Shown: positions 20,896 to 31,683, counted from the first letter of the stretch. The stretch is 64,000 nt of DNA from an uncultured Pseudodesulfovibrio sp. (GCF_963662885.1 NZ_OY760059.1:310001-374000), one strand, 5' to 3'. Notes: generated from the letters alone by a model not told the origin. A program made the numbers and translations.

Positions 20896-21372
20896 TCACT
20901 CCCCGGATTCGGGAAGTCGCCTGTCCAGTCCCTGATGGAGATTGTCTATGACCCTGTCGAGCAGGGACATGAGCTGGGTCCGTTCCGCCGAATCGAGGCC
21001 GGAAAGCAGGACGTCGTTGTGCGCGTCGAGTATTTCGACCATCTCCCCTTGCAGACGCTCCGCCTTGGAGGTCGGGTAGACCTTCTTGCGGCGGCGGTCC
21101 TCCGTATCCTCTTCGCGGTATACGAACCCCTTGTTTTCCAGGGACTGAAGAGCCCTGGCGGTCGCCGCGCGGTCGAGGCACAGATAGTTGGTCAGATCCT
21201 CCTGAACGATCCCCGGAGAGGTCAGTATCTTCATCAGGTAGGGAATCTTGCTCTTGCTGATGCCCGATTCGGACAACGGTCCGGACAGGTAGATCAGGCT
21301 CAGCCGCTGAATGATCGAGAACCTCCGGCCCGGAGACCCCTGATCAAATGCCATTATCTTTTCGGAATTCAT
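20896..21372 (-). CDS. MarR-family transcriptional regulator
   Basis: Winged-helix regulator of 158 residues. The recognition helix is around LCLDRAATARALQSLENKG (about residues 63-81), and EDTEDRRRKKVYPT forms the wing, typical of MarR. The first 30 residues are an N-terminal extension. The gene is preceded by two palindromes of a TTGAC-N2-GTCAA type, so autorepression is likely, and it is followed by the membrane/kinase fusion gene that it probably controls. The ligand is unknown. Confidence 0.88.
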   Translation of the reverse strand: MNSEKIMAFDQGSPGRRFSIIQRLSLIYLSGPLSESGISKSKIPYLMKILTSPGIVQEDLTNYLCLDRAATARALQSLENKGFVYREEDTEDRRRKKVYPTSKAERLQGEMVEILDAHNDVLLSGLDSAERTQLMSLLDRVIDNLHQGLDRRLPESGE

Positions 21373-21385
21373 GACGCTCCTATTC

Positions 21386-21413
21386 GTTGACTAGTCAACT
21401 GTTGACAGGTCAA
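21386..21413 (-). promoter_or_regulatory. tandem MarR-type operators
   Basis: A perfect 14-base palindrome GTTGACTAGTCAAC (21386-21399) is followed by TTGAC-AG-GTCAA (21402-21413). The same half-site occurs four times, and the palindrome centres are 15 bases apart. They lie 14-41 bases upstream of the MarR start codon, where they would cover its promoter. Confidence 0.7.
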
Positions 21414-21692
21414 TAAATATATCGGCCGTGCCTGTCAACGCCTGATTTGCGTCCAATCATGATTTTTTCGGTCCCCGGCAGAGCCCCTCACCATGGCAGC
21501 GAAAAAATAATGTACGCCCCCTCCTCCTGATCGTAGTATTCTGATAACACTAGAAATGTTCGTGCAGCCGCTTGCCGGAACGAACGACGCAAAGGGGGGA
21601 AGCCATCGGTTTTCGGCCTGTTCAGCCCCCTACCGCCGCCCCGGAACGCTGCGCATGCATTCGCAAGACCGCCAGCCGAGGAGGCTATCCAT
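21414..21692. other. intergenic region upstream of the fructose PTS operon
   Basis: No gene is apparent. The first 60 bases are AT-rich and may hold promoters for both directions. A weak inverted repeat, GTTCGT (21558-21563) and ACGAAC (21580-21585), lies about 110 bases before the PTS start. I found no convincing sigma-54 promoter. Confidence 0.4.
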
Positions 21693-24161
21693 ATGGAGAT
21701 GACCAAGGGCAATATCGTCTTGAACGCGGAACCCTCCGGCAAGTTGCAGGCCATCGAACAGGTCGGCGAAGTCCTGGTCCGCGAGGGCTGCATCCGCCCC
21801 GCGTACATAGACAGCATGAAACGGCGCGAAGAGGTGGCAAACACCTATCTGGGCAACGGCATCTCCATTCCACACGGGCTACCGGAGAACCGGGACGACA
21901 TTCTCAAAACCGCTATCGCCATCCTTCAGGTGCCCCAGGGGGTGACCTGGAACCCGGGCGAAGTCGTCAAGCTGGTGGTGGGTATCGCCGCCAAATCCGA
22001 CGAGCACATCGAGATCCTGACCAACCTGACTCACGTGCTGGACGACCCGGCCACTGTGGAGAAGATGGCCACCACGGACGACCCCGCCTACATCATCCAG
22101 GCTTTGAGCGGGGAAACAGGAGCCAGCAAGCGACCGGCCCCGCAACTCGACGTCGCCGATTTCGATCACTCCGTGGACGTCACGGTCATGAATCCACACG
22201 GGCTGCACGCCCGTCCCGCGACCACGTTCCTGGACATCGCCAAGCTCTTCGACTCGACCATCGTGGTCGAGTACGACGGCCGCTCGGGCAACGGCAAAAG
22301 CCTGGCCTCCCTGCTCAAGCTCGGCGTGGGCTCGGGCAAGATCATCCGCATCCACGCCAAGGGCCATGACGCACGGCAGGCGCTGACCGCCCTGAAGGAT
22401 GCCGTGGACACGGGCCTGGGCGAAGTCGAAGAGAAGAAGGCGGCAGCCCGCTCGGCCCATGGCTGGGTCCCGAACGATGTGAAGCGGACAATCCCCGGCT
22501 GCACGGCCTCCCCCGGGCTGGCTTCCGGCCCCATCCGCCAGTTCACCCACCGCCGCATCGTGGTCGAGGCCATGGCCAAGGACCCGGAGCACGAACTTTC
22601 CGAACTGGCACATGCCATCGCCGCAGCCAAAAGCAACCTGCGCATGCTCTACAACGAGGTCCGATCCCGGTCCGGCGAGCCGCAGGCCGCCATCTTCCGC
22701 GCCCACGAAGCGTTTCTGGACGACCCGGAACTGCTGGCCGAGACCAGGGACCGCATCCAAAACGGCAATAGCGCCGGGTTCGCGTGGCGACAGGTCATCG
22801 ACGATCGCGTCCGGGGCATGGAGCAGCACGACGACGAGGTCCTGGCCGCCCGGGCCATGGACCTGAGAGACGTGGGCCGACGGGTTCTGCGCCATCTGGC
22901 GGGCGTGCTCCAGGACGAACCGTTCACATCCGACGAACCGGTAATCCTCGCGGCCGAAGACCTGACGCCCTCGGACACCGCCATGCTCGATCCCGCGCTC
23001 ATCCTGGGGTTCTGTACGGCGGGCGGCGGACCCACTTCGCATTCGGCGATCATCGCCCGCTCCCTGGATATCCCGGCCATCGTGGCCGCGGGTCCGGCCG
23101 TGCTCGAAATCGAGGACGGCACCATGGCCATTCTGGACGGGGACACCGGCAATCTCTACCTGGAGCCGAGCGTGGCGGACGTCGAGACCGCCGCCCGGAC
23201 CAGGCAGCGCATCCAGGAGGAGCGCGACGCGGAATTCCGGACGCGATACGAACCGGCCCTGACCACGGACGGGGTACGCGTGGAGGTGGCGGCCAACATC
23301 GGCAAGGCCAGCGAAGCGGAAAAGGCCGTGGAGGGCGGAGGAGAAGGCGTCGGCCTGCTGCGTACGGAATTTCTCTTCCTGGACCGGGAAACCGCCCCGG
23401 ACGAAGAAGAACAATACCAGAGCTACAAGTCCATGGTGGAAGCCCTGAACGGGCTGCCGCTGATCGTCCGCACCCTGGACATCGGCGGGGACAAGGCCGT
23501 GTCCTATCTGGACCTGCCCGCCGAGGACAACCCCTTCCTCGGCGAACGCGGCATCCGACTGTGCCTGAACCGGCCGGAACTCTTTCTGACCCAGCTCAGA
23601 GCCATCTACCGCGCCTCCAGACACGGACCGCTGCGCATCATGTTCCCCATGATCGCTACCCTGGACGAGCTGGCCGCCGGAAAGCGGCTGGCCGAAAAGG
23701 CGCGCATCGAGGTCGGGGCCGACCCCGTGGACATCGGCATCATGGTCGAGGTCCCATCCGTGGCCGTCATGGCCCGCGAGTTCGCCAAAGAGGTGGCCTT
23801 CTTCTCGGTGGGGACCAACGACCTGACCCAGTACGTCATGGCCATGGATCGGGTGCACCCCACTCTGGCGGCCCAGGCGGACAGTCTGCACCCGGCGGTG
23901 TTGCGCATGATCGACCAGGTGGTCCGTGCTGCCGACGAGGCGGGCATCTGGACCGGCGTGTGCGGCGGGCTGGCCGGAGAGCCGCTCGGCGCAATCATCC
24001 TCGCCGGGCTGGGGGTCAAGGAGCTGAGCATGGTCATTCCGAGCATCGCCTCGGTCAAGGCCCGGCTGCGGTCCATCTCCATGAAACAGGCCCGCGAGAT
24101 CGCGCGCCAGGCACTGGCCTGCGCCGACAACAATCAGGTCCGGGCCATCGAATTGCCCTAG
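21693..24161 (+). CDS. fruB: fructose PTS EIIA-HPr-Enzyme I fusion
   Basis: Multidomain phosphotransferase of 822 residues. Domain 1 (about 1-145) is a fructose-type EIIA with the phospho-His in GISIPHGLPE. Domain 2 (about 155-250) is HPr-like with NPHGLHARPA. Domain 3 (about 260-820) is Enzyme I with GGGPTSHSAIIARSLDIPA, whose His takes phosphate from PEP, and the PEP-binding region with GTNDLTQYVMAMDR near the end. One protein can therefore carry phosphate from PEP to the sugar permease. The ATG at 21693 follows GAGGAGG. The fruK gene starts 11 bases after its stop and fruA follows. Confidence 0.95.
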   Translation: MEMTKGNIVLNAEPSGKLQAIEQVGEVLVREGCIRPAYIDSMKRREEVANTYLGNGISIPHGLPENRDDILKTAIAILQVPQGVTWNPGEVVKLVVGIAAKSDEHIEILTNLTHVLDDPATVEKMATTDDPAYIIQALSGETGASKRPAPQLDVADFDHSVDVTVMNPHGLHARPATTFLDIAKLFDSTIVVEYDGRSGNGKSLASLLKLGVGSGKIIRIHAKGHDARQALTALKDAVDTGLGEVEEKKAAARSAHGWVPNDVKRTIPGCTASPGLASGPIRQFTHRRIVVEAMAKDPEHELSELAHAIAAAKSNLRMLYNEVRSRSGEPQAAIFRAHEAFLDDPELLAETRDRIQNGNSAGFAWRQVIDDRVRGMEQHDDEVLAARAMDLRDVGRRVLRHLAGVLQDEPFTSDEPVILAAEDLTPSDTAMLDPALILGFCTAGGGPTSHSAIIARSLDIPAIVAAGPAVLEIEDGTMAILDGDTGNLYLEPSVADVETAARTRQRIQEERDAEFRTRYEPALTTDGVRVEVAANIGKASEAEKAVEGGGEGVGLLRTEFLFLDRETAPDEEEQYQSYKSMVEALNGLPLIVRTLDIGGDKAVSYLDLPAEDNPFLGERGIRLCLNRPELFLTQLRAIYRASRHGPLRIMFPMIATLDELAAGKRLAEKARIEVGADPVDIGIMVEVPSVAVMAREFAKEVAFFSVGTNDLTQYVMAMDRVHPTLAAQADSLHPAVLRMIDQVVRAADEAGIWTGVCGGLAGEPLGAIILAGLGVKELSMVIPSIASVKARLRSISMKQAREIARQALACADNNQVRAIELP

Positions 24162-24172
24162 CCGAGGCCGGT

Positions 24173-25132
24173 ATGCAGAACAAAGGGAAACGCATCGTCA
24201 CCGTGACCATGAACCCCGCCATCGACCTGGCCTGCACGGTTCCGGGCTTCGCGGCCGGAGCGGTCAACCGCGTGGCCGGGTACCAATCCGACGCGGCGGG
24301 CAAGGGCGTGAACATCGCCGGGCTGCTGCGCAAGTTCGACCTGCCGGTAACCGTGTCCGGTTTCCTGGGCACGGAGAACGCCCGGATATTCGAAAAACGG
24401 TTCGCGGACCTGGGCATGACCGATGAGTTCGTCCGGGTGCCCGGCGAGACCCGCATCGGCATCAAGGTCCTCGACCCCGAGAGCAAATCCACCACGGACA
24501 TCAACTTCCCCGGACTCGCTCCGGACGCGAAACACATGGACCGCCTTGCCGAGATCATTGAGCAGTTGTCGATCGAGGCCGGGATCGTGGTCATCGCGGG
24601 GAGCCTGCCGGTGGGCGTGGCCCCGGATTCGGTGGGACGGCTGATACGGATCATCAAGGACCAGGGCGCCAAGGCGGTGGTCGACACCAGCGGCCCGGCA
24701 CTGGCCGCCGCCGTCGAGGCCGGGCCGTGGCTGATCAAGCCCAACGACGCCGAACTGGCCGAATTGGTCGGACGGCCCATGGACTCCCTCGACGACATGG
24801 TGGCCGAAGCGCGGCGCATGAACGCGAGCGGTATCGCCACCGTGGCCGTATCTCTGGGCGCACGCGGGGCCGTGTTCGTGGAGGACGGCCAGGCCATGCT
24901 GTCACAGCCGCCAAAGATCGAGGCGGTCAGCACGGTCGGGGCCGGGGACGCCATGATCGGCGGTCTGGTGGCCGGGATGGCGCTTGGCCTGCCCCTTAAG
25001 GAGCGGGTCCGCATGGCCACGGCCCTGTCCGCGGCCACGGTCATGCAGGCCGGTCCGGCCCTGCACGACCTCAACACTGCAAAGACCTTGGAACCCAGAA
25101 TAGCAATCACCACTTTCCAGGGAGGAGGATAA
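24173..25132 (+). CDS. fruK: 1-phosphofructokinase
   Basis: PfkB-family sugar kinase, 319 residues, that phosphorylates fructose 1-phosphate to fructose 1,6-bisphosphate. The N-terminus TVTMNPAIDLACTV and the catalytic STVGAGDAMIGG near residue 250 are the family signatures; the Asp of GAGD is the base. The ATG at 24173 is preceded by GAGG; the frame is open far upstream only as a shadow of fruB. The neighbours, a fructose PTS on both sides, decide between 1-phosphofructokinase and tagatose kinases. Confidence 0.93.
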   Translation: MQNKGKRIVTVTMNPAIDLACTVPGFAAGAVNRVAGYQSDAAGKGVNIAGLLRKFDLPVTVSGFLGTENARIFEKRFADLGMTDEFVRVPGETRIGIKVLDPESKSTTDINFPGLAPDAKHMDRLAEIIEQLSIEAGIVVIAGSLPVGVAPDSVGRLIRIIKDQGAKAVVDTSGPALAAAVEAGPWLIKPNDAELAELVGRPMDSLDDMVAEARRMNASGIATVAVSLGARGAVFVEDGQAMLSQPPKIEAVSTVGAGDAMIGGLVAGMALGLPLKERVRMATALSAATVMQAGPALHDLNTAKTLEPRIAITTFQGGG

Positions 25133-25136
25133 CCGC

Positions 25137-26870
<1,734 letters not shown>

Positions 26871-26881
26871 CCAAAAGACAA

Positions 26882-26910
26882 GCGCGTAGGGACATCACGT
26901 CCCTACGCGC
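26882..26910. terminator. GC-rich terminator-like hairpin
   Basis: Perfect twelve-base arms GCGCGTAGGGAC and GTCCCTACGCGC around ATCAC. On the minus strand it is followed by TTGTCTTTTGG. It lies between the convergent fruA and pirin genes. Confidence 0.65.
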
Positions 26911-27013
26911 CCCTGCCAAAGGCACACAAAAATTTTTGGAGATTCCAAAGGACCTTTTTCAAAAGGTTCTTTGGCCGTCGGAGACGCCCGCCCGGCGAGG
27001 GCCCGCCGGAGGC
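26911..27013 (-). repeat. dispersed 3' element, copy B
   Basis: On the minus strand it starts 12 bases after the pirin stop with GCCTCCGGCGG, then a GC-rich block CGGGCGGGCGTCTCCGACGG, then the central hairpin (26945-26974) with arms CCAAAGAACCTTTT and AAAAGGTCCTTTGG (one mismatch), then CTCCAAAAATTTTTGTGTGC. It is very similar to copy C. Confidence 0.8.
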
Positions 27014-27025
27014 ATTCCCCGACGC

Positions 27026-27883
27026 CTACGCCTTGCCCTCGGGCGCGTGTTTGATGAACGTACCCTTGCGGTATTCCTCGAAGGCGACGTCGAGTTCCTC
27101 CTGGGTGTTCATGACAATGGGGCCGCGCCAGGCGATGGGTTCGCGCAGGGGCGCGCCGGAGACAAGCAGGAAGCGGGCACCCATCTCCCCGGCCTGGACC
27201 AGTAGCTGGGAACCGTCGTTGAACAGGACGAGATCGCGATCGGCCACGGTCTGGCCGTCGATCTCGGCGCTGCCGCCGATAACGTAGACAAACACGGTAT
27301 GCCCTGCCCTGGTGGGGTGCAGGAAGGCGGCACCCGGCGGCAGGGCACAATCCAGATACTCGGGATCGATGACGATCTCCTCCATGGGACCGCGAGAGCC
27401 GTCCAGGGTCCCGGCGATGACCTTGATGGTCGTGCCGTCCGGCCGCTGGACCACGGGGATGTTGGCGGCGGTGATGTCGCGATAGCGCGGGTCCATCATC
27501 TTGTCCCGGGCCGGGAGATTGGCCCAGAGCTGGAAGCCGTGCATGCGACCCTGGCTGTCGCCCTTGGGCATCTCCTGATGGATGATGCCGCTCCCGGCGG
27601 TCATCCACTGCACGGCCCCGGTGGTGATGACACCCTTGTTGCCGAGGCTGTCGCCGTGCTCCACGTCGCCCATGGTCACATAGGTGATCGTCTCGATGCC
27701 CCGGTGCGGGTGCCAGGGGAACCCGGCCAGGAAGTCCTCGGGCTTGTCGGACCTGAAGTCGTCAAGCATGAGAAAGGGGTCGAACAGCTCGGCCTCGAAG
27801 TCGCTGAACAGCCGTCGCAATTTGACGCCCGCGCCCTCGGTCACGGCCCGCCCCTTGAAGAGCTGCTTGATGGTCCGTTGCAT
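27026..27883 (-). CDS. pirin family protein
   Basis: Bicupin pirin of 285 residues. The first cupin contains FPWHPHRGIETITYV near residues 53-67 with the metal-binding HPHRG, and a further ligand set in GITHQEMP-like and MHGFQLWAN segments. Some bacterial pirins oxidise quercetin and others act as regulators; the role here is unknown. The start ATG at 27883 leaves 55 bases to the stop of the upstream cytochrome gene on the same strand, so cotranscription with the complex is possible. A structured 3' element follows. Confidence 0.88.
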   Translation of the reverse strand: MQRTIKQLFKGRAVTEGAGVKLRRLFSDFEAELFDPFLMLDDFRSDKPEDFLAGFPWHPHRGIETITYVTMGDVEHGDSLGNKGVITTGAVQWMTAGSGIIHQEMPKGDSQGRMHGFQLWANLPARDKMMDPRYRDITAANIPVVQRPDGTTIKVIAGTLDGSRGPMEEIVIDPEYLDCALPPGAAFLHPTRAGHTVFVYVIGGSAEIDGQTVADRDLVLFNDGSQLLVQAGEMGARFLLVSGAPLREPIAWRGPIVMNTQEELDVAFEEYRKGTFIKHAPEGKA

Positions 27884-27938
27884 CCTGACCTCCCGGCGGT
27901 GTCCCCGCCCGTCCGTTATACCCGGCGGCAATCCCGCC

Positions 27939-30449
27939 CTATTCCAGTCCCATGCCCGGATGGTGGGCCGGGTACTCCATGGAATCCCTGTGGCAGACCG
28001 TGCAGTTGCCGCCAGCGCCCAGAGGCTGGGCCTCGTCCATGTACTGCAGGGGCATGACGTTGTCGCGCGGCGTGGCCGGATAGATGGCGTGAGGCGAACC
28101 GTGGCACGCGCCGCAGTGCATGGCGTCCATCTCGTCTCGCCGGGCGGCGAACAGCTTGTCCGCGCTCTCGGTCCAGGTATTGAAGGCCGAGTCGGTTTCG
28201 GGAGGACCGAATTCCACATGGCAGGTCAGGCAGTCAGGCTCGTTCACCCACGGCTTGCGGGGCTTGATGGCCTCCTTGTTGGACATGGTCCTGGGCGTGA
28301 TCCGGGCCAGGATGCGACCCGCGCCGGGTACGCCCCGTTCCTGTTCGGCCTTGAGCAGGGAGATGCTCAGGTCCTCGATCATGCCGTGGCAGTCGGTGCA
28401 GGTGAAGCCCACTTCCTCGTGGCGGCCGCGCAGGGTGGACTGCGGGTGGCACTTGAGGCAGGAGTCCTCGGCTCCGCGCCCGGCCATGTAGATGGCGTGC
28501 ACGCCGTGGATGGCGGCGGACAGGTTGGGCTTGTCCTTGTTGCCTTCGGCGCCCTGAAGGGGATCGTCGTGGCAGCTGGTGCACTCGACCACGCCCTGGG
28601 TCTGGGCCAGCTGGGTGGAATTCATGCGATCGTGGGTGACCAGGATGTTCTCCACCGTACCCTTGGTCACGCCGGAGCCGTCCTTGTTCCACTTGCCGCT
28701 ATGACAGTTGAAGCAACCCATCTGGTCCGAGGTGGGCGCGGCCAGCTTGGCCGTGGCCAGGACCTTGCCGGAGCCGTCCTTGGCCGTGAGGGTGACGATG
28801 GGCAGCGGGTTGTATTCGCCGTTCTTGACGTAGGGCGGAATGGCCACACGCGCCTCGAAGCGGCCCGCTTTCTCGTTGAGCTCCAATGTTCCGTTCAGGG
28901 TCTTGTCGTCCTGGTCCGGCTCGATAGCGTAGGTAATGGTCACATCGTCCGTAATCCGTTCGGGCGCGGGGTCGCGGAGCACGAGCTGGGCGCGGATGAC
29001 GTTGGACGGAGGCAGCAGGGTCCACTTGTCGTTCTGGGAGAAGAAGCCCATGCCGCGCGAACACCAGCCCACCAGGGTGTATTCCGAGGTTTCGGAATCA
29101 AAGGGCGCGGACTCGGGTTCGGCCTGCTCCGCGACCGGGGGAGCCTCCACCGGCGCGACGCCGTTCAGGTCCTCGGCGATGTAGCGGGCCAGGGCCTTGC
29201 GCTCGACCGGGGTGCCGATGAACGGAGGCATGTACTTGTTCAGCTTGCCCATGCCGGTCAGGAAGGCGTCCATGCCGTTCACATCATACTGGGCGGTGAC
29301 CTTGGTGATGTCGTTCATGGGGCCGCGCACCGAGTGGCAGGCCGAACATTCCAGCTGGAACAGGAATTCGCCGGCCACCTTGATGTTTTCGTCGGTAATC
29401 CCGTTGGCCAGCTCGGGCGGAGCCCACTTGGCCGTGGCGATGGCCCCGTTCTGATCGAGGTTCGGCACATGGGCCTTGAGGATGGAGGACGAGTAGACGG
29501 TATCCCAGATGAGGTACGGCTTGCGCCCCGCCTCGCGGATGAACTCGAAGGAACCGAACAGCCCCTGGCCGATGACCAGGACCACCAGCGCCATGGTGAA
29601 CGACAGGGTCTTCGGGGTCTTCAGGGCCAACAGCAGCCCGCCGATGACCGTGGCAGTGCCGAAGATCCAGAAGTATTGCATGAAGTAGGCGACGCGGTTG
29701 GACTTGTAGAGGATCATCTCATACTGCTCGGGCGGCATGGCGGCCACGTACCACCAGCCGGACAGGAACACGGCCAGCACGCCGAGCACGGTCCAGGCCG
29801 CGCAGACCCGGACGGTACGCAGCCGGGTCGCTTCGTCGGCAATGCGGGTGGCCGTGACAAAGCCGAACAGACCGGCGCACACGGCCGAGAAGAACGAGCG
29901 GAAGACCAGCGAGGGCCAGAAGGACGGATTGAAGAAACCGTCCCAGAAACTCTTGGTCTGCAGCCAGTCGCCCGGGGTGAGCATGAAGCCGATGATCCCG
30001 TTGATCAGGAACAGGGACAACCAGCCGAACATGAAATAGAGCCAGCCGACGATCATGTGATCACGCCGGTCCATGCGGTTCCAGGCGTAGTAGTAGATGA
30101 TCAGGGCCACGATCTCGCCCAGGAAGCAGACCCACTCCGCCGCCCAGCCGAAGACGAACTGGTGGATGAGCGTAATGGTCGCCTCGGGCGCCAGCAGGGC
30201 CACCGTCAGCCAGATGGCCACGCCGGTCACGCCGCCGAAGGCCATGGTCAGGAGCAGGAAGAACCGGGTGTGCTTCTTGGCGTATTCAAGCAGATGGATG
30301 TTGTTCGACTTGTAGGCCGCCCGTTCCGTCAGGACCAGGAACAAACCGCCGCCCACGGCGAAGTGGGCTACGTAGACATGCACGGTGGCGATCAGGGCAA
30401 TCCAGAAGCCGCCGCCCAGAGTGGTCAGATGCCAGATGGGATATTCCAT
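27939..30449 (-). CDS. octahaem cytochrome c with bd-superfamily-like membrane domain
   Basis: Large inner-membrane cytochrome of 836 residues. The first 350 residues form about nine helices; the start, with HVYVAHFAVGGGLFLVL in helix 1, resembles the CydA-like subunits of the cytochrome bd superfamily. The periplasmic remainder has eight CXXCH haem-c motifs: CSACH, CFNCH, CTSCH, CLKCH, CTDCH, CLTCH, CGACH and CTVCH, most with additional His residues that could be sixth ligands. The first motif sits in a small mono-haem domain and the other seven in a cluster. It probably passes electrons between the quinone pool and periplasmic carriers; the direction and partner are unknown. Stop of the second subunit gene is three bases upstream. 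Confidence 0.85.
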   Translation of the reverse strand: MEYPIWHLTTLGGGFWIALIATVHVYVAHFAVGGGLFLVLTERAAYKSNNIHLLEYAKKHTRFFLLLTMAFGGVTGVAIWLTVALLAPEATITLIHQFVFGWAAEWVCFLGEIVALIIYYYAWNRMDRRDHMIVGWLYFMFGWLSLFLINGIIGFMLTPGDWLQTKSFWDGFFNPSFWPSLVFRSFFSAVCAGLFGFVTATRIADEATRLRTVRVCAAWTVLGVLAVFLSGWWYVAAMPPEQYEMILYKSNRVAYFMQYFWIFGTATVIGGLLLALKTPKTLSFTMALVVLVIGQGLFGSFEFIREAGRKPYLIWDTVYSSSILKAHVPNLDQNGAIATAKWAPPELANGITDENIKVAGEFLFQLECSACHSVRGPMNDITKVTAQYDVNGMDAFLTGMGKLNKYMPPFIGTPVERKALARYIAEDLNGVAPVEAPPVAEQAEPESAPFDSETSEYTLVGWCSRGMGFFSQNDKWTLLPPSNVIRAQLVLRDPAPERITDDVTITYAIEPDQDDKTLNGTLELNEKAGRFEARVAIPPYVKNGEYNPLPIVTLTAKDGSGKVLATAKLAAPTSDQMGCFNCHSGKWNKDGSGVTKGTVENILVTHDRMNSTQLAQTQGVVECTSCHDDPLQGAEGNKDKPNLSAAIHGVHAIYMAGRGAEDSCLKCHPQSTLRGRHEEVGFTCTDCHGMIEDLSISLLKAEQERGVPGAGRILARITPRTMSNKEAIKPRKPWVNEPDCLTCHVEFGPPETDSAFNTWTESADKLFAARRDEMDAMHCGACHGSPHAIYPATPRDNVMPLQYMDEAQPLGAGGNCTVCHRDSMEYPAHHPGMGLE

Positions 30450-30452
30450 GGT

Positions 30453-31496
30453 CTACGCCCTCCCCTGCCCGGATTTGAAATAGAGCTTGAGCATGTAGGC
30501 GATGATCGCACCGCCCACGACCAGGAAGCCGAGGAAAAGGTAGAAGGAGCCGTACTGGTTGGTCACCGGCACGGAGTCCATGGAGAACCAGGGTTTGAGG
30601 TACAGGACCCGCACCCAGTGGCGGATGAAGGCCATGAGCAGCACGGTGAGAACCGCCCAGCCCGCGACGCGCATGGGCTCCATGCGGAAGCCCGCGTAGA
30701 GCATCATCCCTGCCGAGGCCAGCCCGGCCACCAGGGTCAGGGTGGCGGGCAGGTTGCCGCCCATGAAGGCCAGCAGGACCTTGTCCGGCAGAGCCATCAG
30801 GAACCAGATGCCCAGGGCCAGGTTGAGCATGGTGGCCCGGGTGAACCACCACATGCCGGTCTCGATGAATCCCTCGTTCTTCTGATGGCGTCCGAGCAGG
30901 GCCACGAACAGCCCGCCCACGGCCAGAGCGCCGACCATCATGTGCAGGAAGCGGGGATAAAGAGCCGGGTCACGCCAGTTGAGGAATCCGTCGTAGCCGT
31001 TGAAATAGGGTTGCCACCCTTCCGGGCGCAACATCAGGGTCATGTTGTTCGAAAACATGAAGCCAACATAGAGCAGACCGAGCACGGACGACCCGAACAG
31101 GGCCAGTCGCATGCCCGTACCCATGGCCTCGTACTTGAATTTGTAGATGTAGAATCCGTAGTACGAATACAGAAGGACGAAAATGACGGCCAGCCACCAG
31201 CCTCCCATGAGCACGGAGCTGACGTAGTCGAAGTTGCCGTAGTTGACCTGGAGAAAGAGCAGCGGCGCAACACCCAGGTTGATGGTCAGGGCAAGCAGCG
31301 GGGGCAGTTTCATGCCCACGGCGCGGATGAGTTCATTCCGGCCGCGCGCCGCCTGCGTCAGTCCGATGACCGCCGACCCGAGCATGGCGTTCATGAACAG
31401 CACGTGGGCCGCGAACGTTGCAATGAGCAGAATATCGAACCAGGCCCAATGTATGGGGATGGGTTCGGCCAGTGGGATAAGGGAGGCTGGATTCAC
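30453..31496 (-). CDS. membrane subunit of the haem-c complex (bd-superfamily-like)
   Basis: Polytopic membrane protein of 347 residues with about nine helices. The N-terminus IHWAWFDILLIATFAAHVLF and conserved His and Tyr in helices recall the same CydA-like fold as the first half of its partner, so the two may be a pseudo-symmetric pair. It has no CXXCH motif. It is the first gene of the operon, with three bases between it and the octahaem gene. A role as the quinone-binding or haem-b subunit is inferred, not shown. Confidence 0.7.
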   Translation of the reverse strand: MNPASLIPLAEPIPIHWAWFDILLIATFAAHVLFMNAMLGSAVIGLTQAARGRNELIRAVGMKLPPLLALTINLGVAPLLFLQVNYGNFDYVSSVLMGGWWLAVIFVLLYSYYGFYIYKFKYEAMGTGMRLALFGSSVLGLLYVGFMFSNNMTLMLRPEGWQPYFNGYDGFLNWRDPALYPRFLHMMVGALAVGGLFVALLGRHQKNEGFIETGMWWFTRATMLNLALGIWFLMALPDKVLLAFMGGNLPATLTLVAGLASAGMMLYAGFRMEPMRVAGWAVLTVLLMAFIRHWVRVLYLKPWFSMDSVPVTNQYGSFYLFLGFLVVGGAIIAYMLKLYFKSGQGRA

Positions 31497-31683
31497 GACG
31501 TCACTCCTTGTGGCATGGCTGCTAGGACAGTCATCCTATAGGTGATTTCCGGACCGGACACAACTCGGGCGCTCTTTGCAGCTACTATACACACCCTTCT
31601 ACTTACCAGAATTATAATTGATCCCTGAGTTACGGTTGTTATGCTTTTTTCAAACATTGTAGACCGCACACAAAGGAACGCCC
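31497..31683. promoter_or_regulatory. divergent promoter region
   Basis: AT-rich 187 bases between the divergent complex genes and the chemoreceptor gene. A plus-strand promoter candidate is TTGATC (31618-31623), 16 bases, TATGCT (31640-31645), just upstream of the chemoreceptor. A perfect TATAAT lies at 31613-31618 but without a good -35 hexamer. Confidence 0.35.

Noticed and set aside
21414..21692. Sigma-54 promoter before the fructose PTS genes
   Set aside because: A GG-N10-GC pattern with the right flanks was looked for and not found.
21879..23891. Long minus-strand frame opposite the PTS fusion gene
   Set aside because: Shadow of a well-conserved plus-strand gene; no recognisable motif or ribosome-binding site.
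27684..31541. Open frame of 1285 codons on the plus strand opposite the cytochrome complex
   Set aside because: The opposite strand carries two genes with haem motifs, membrane helices and coupled starts. The plus-strand frame has no start signal and low-complexity composition typical of antisense frames in GC-rich DNA.
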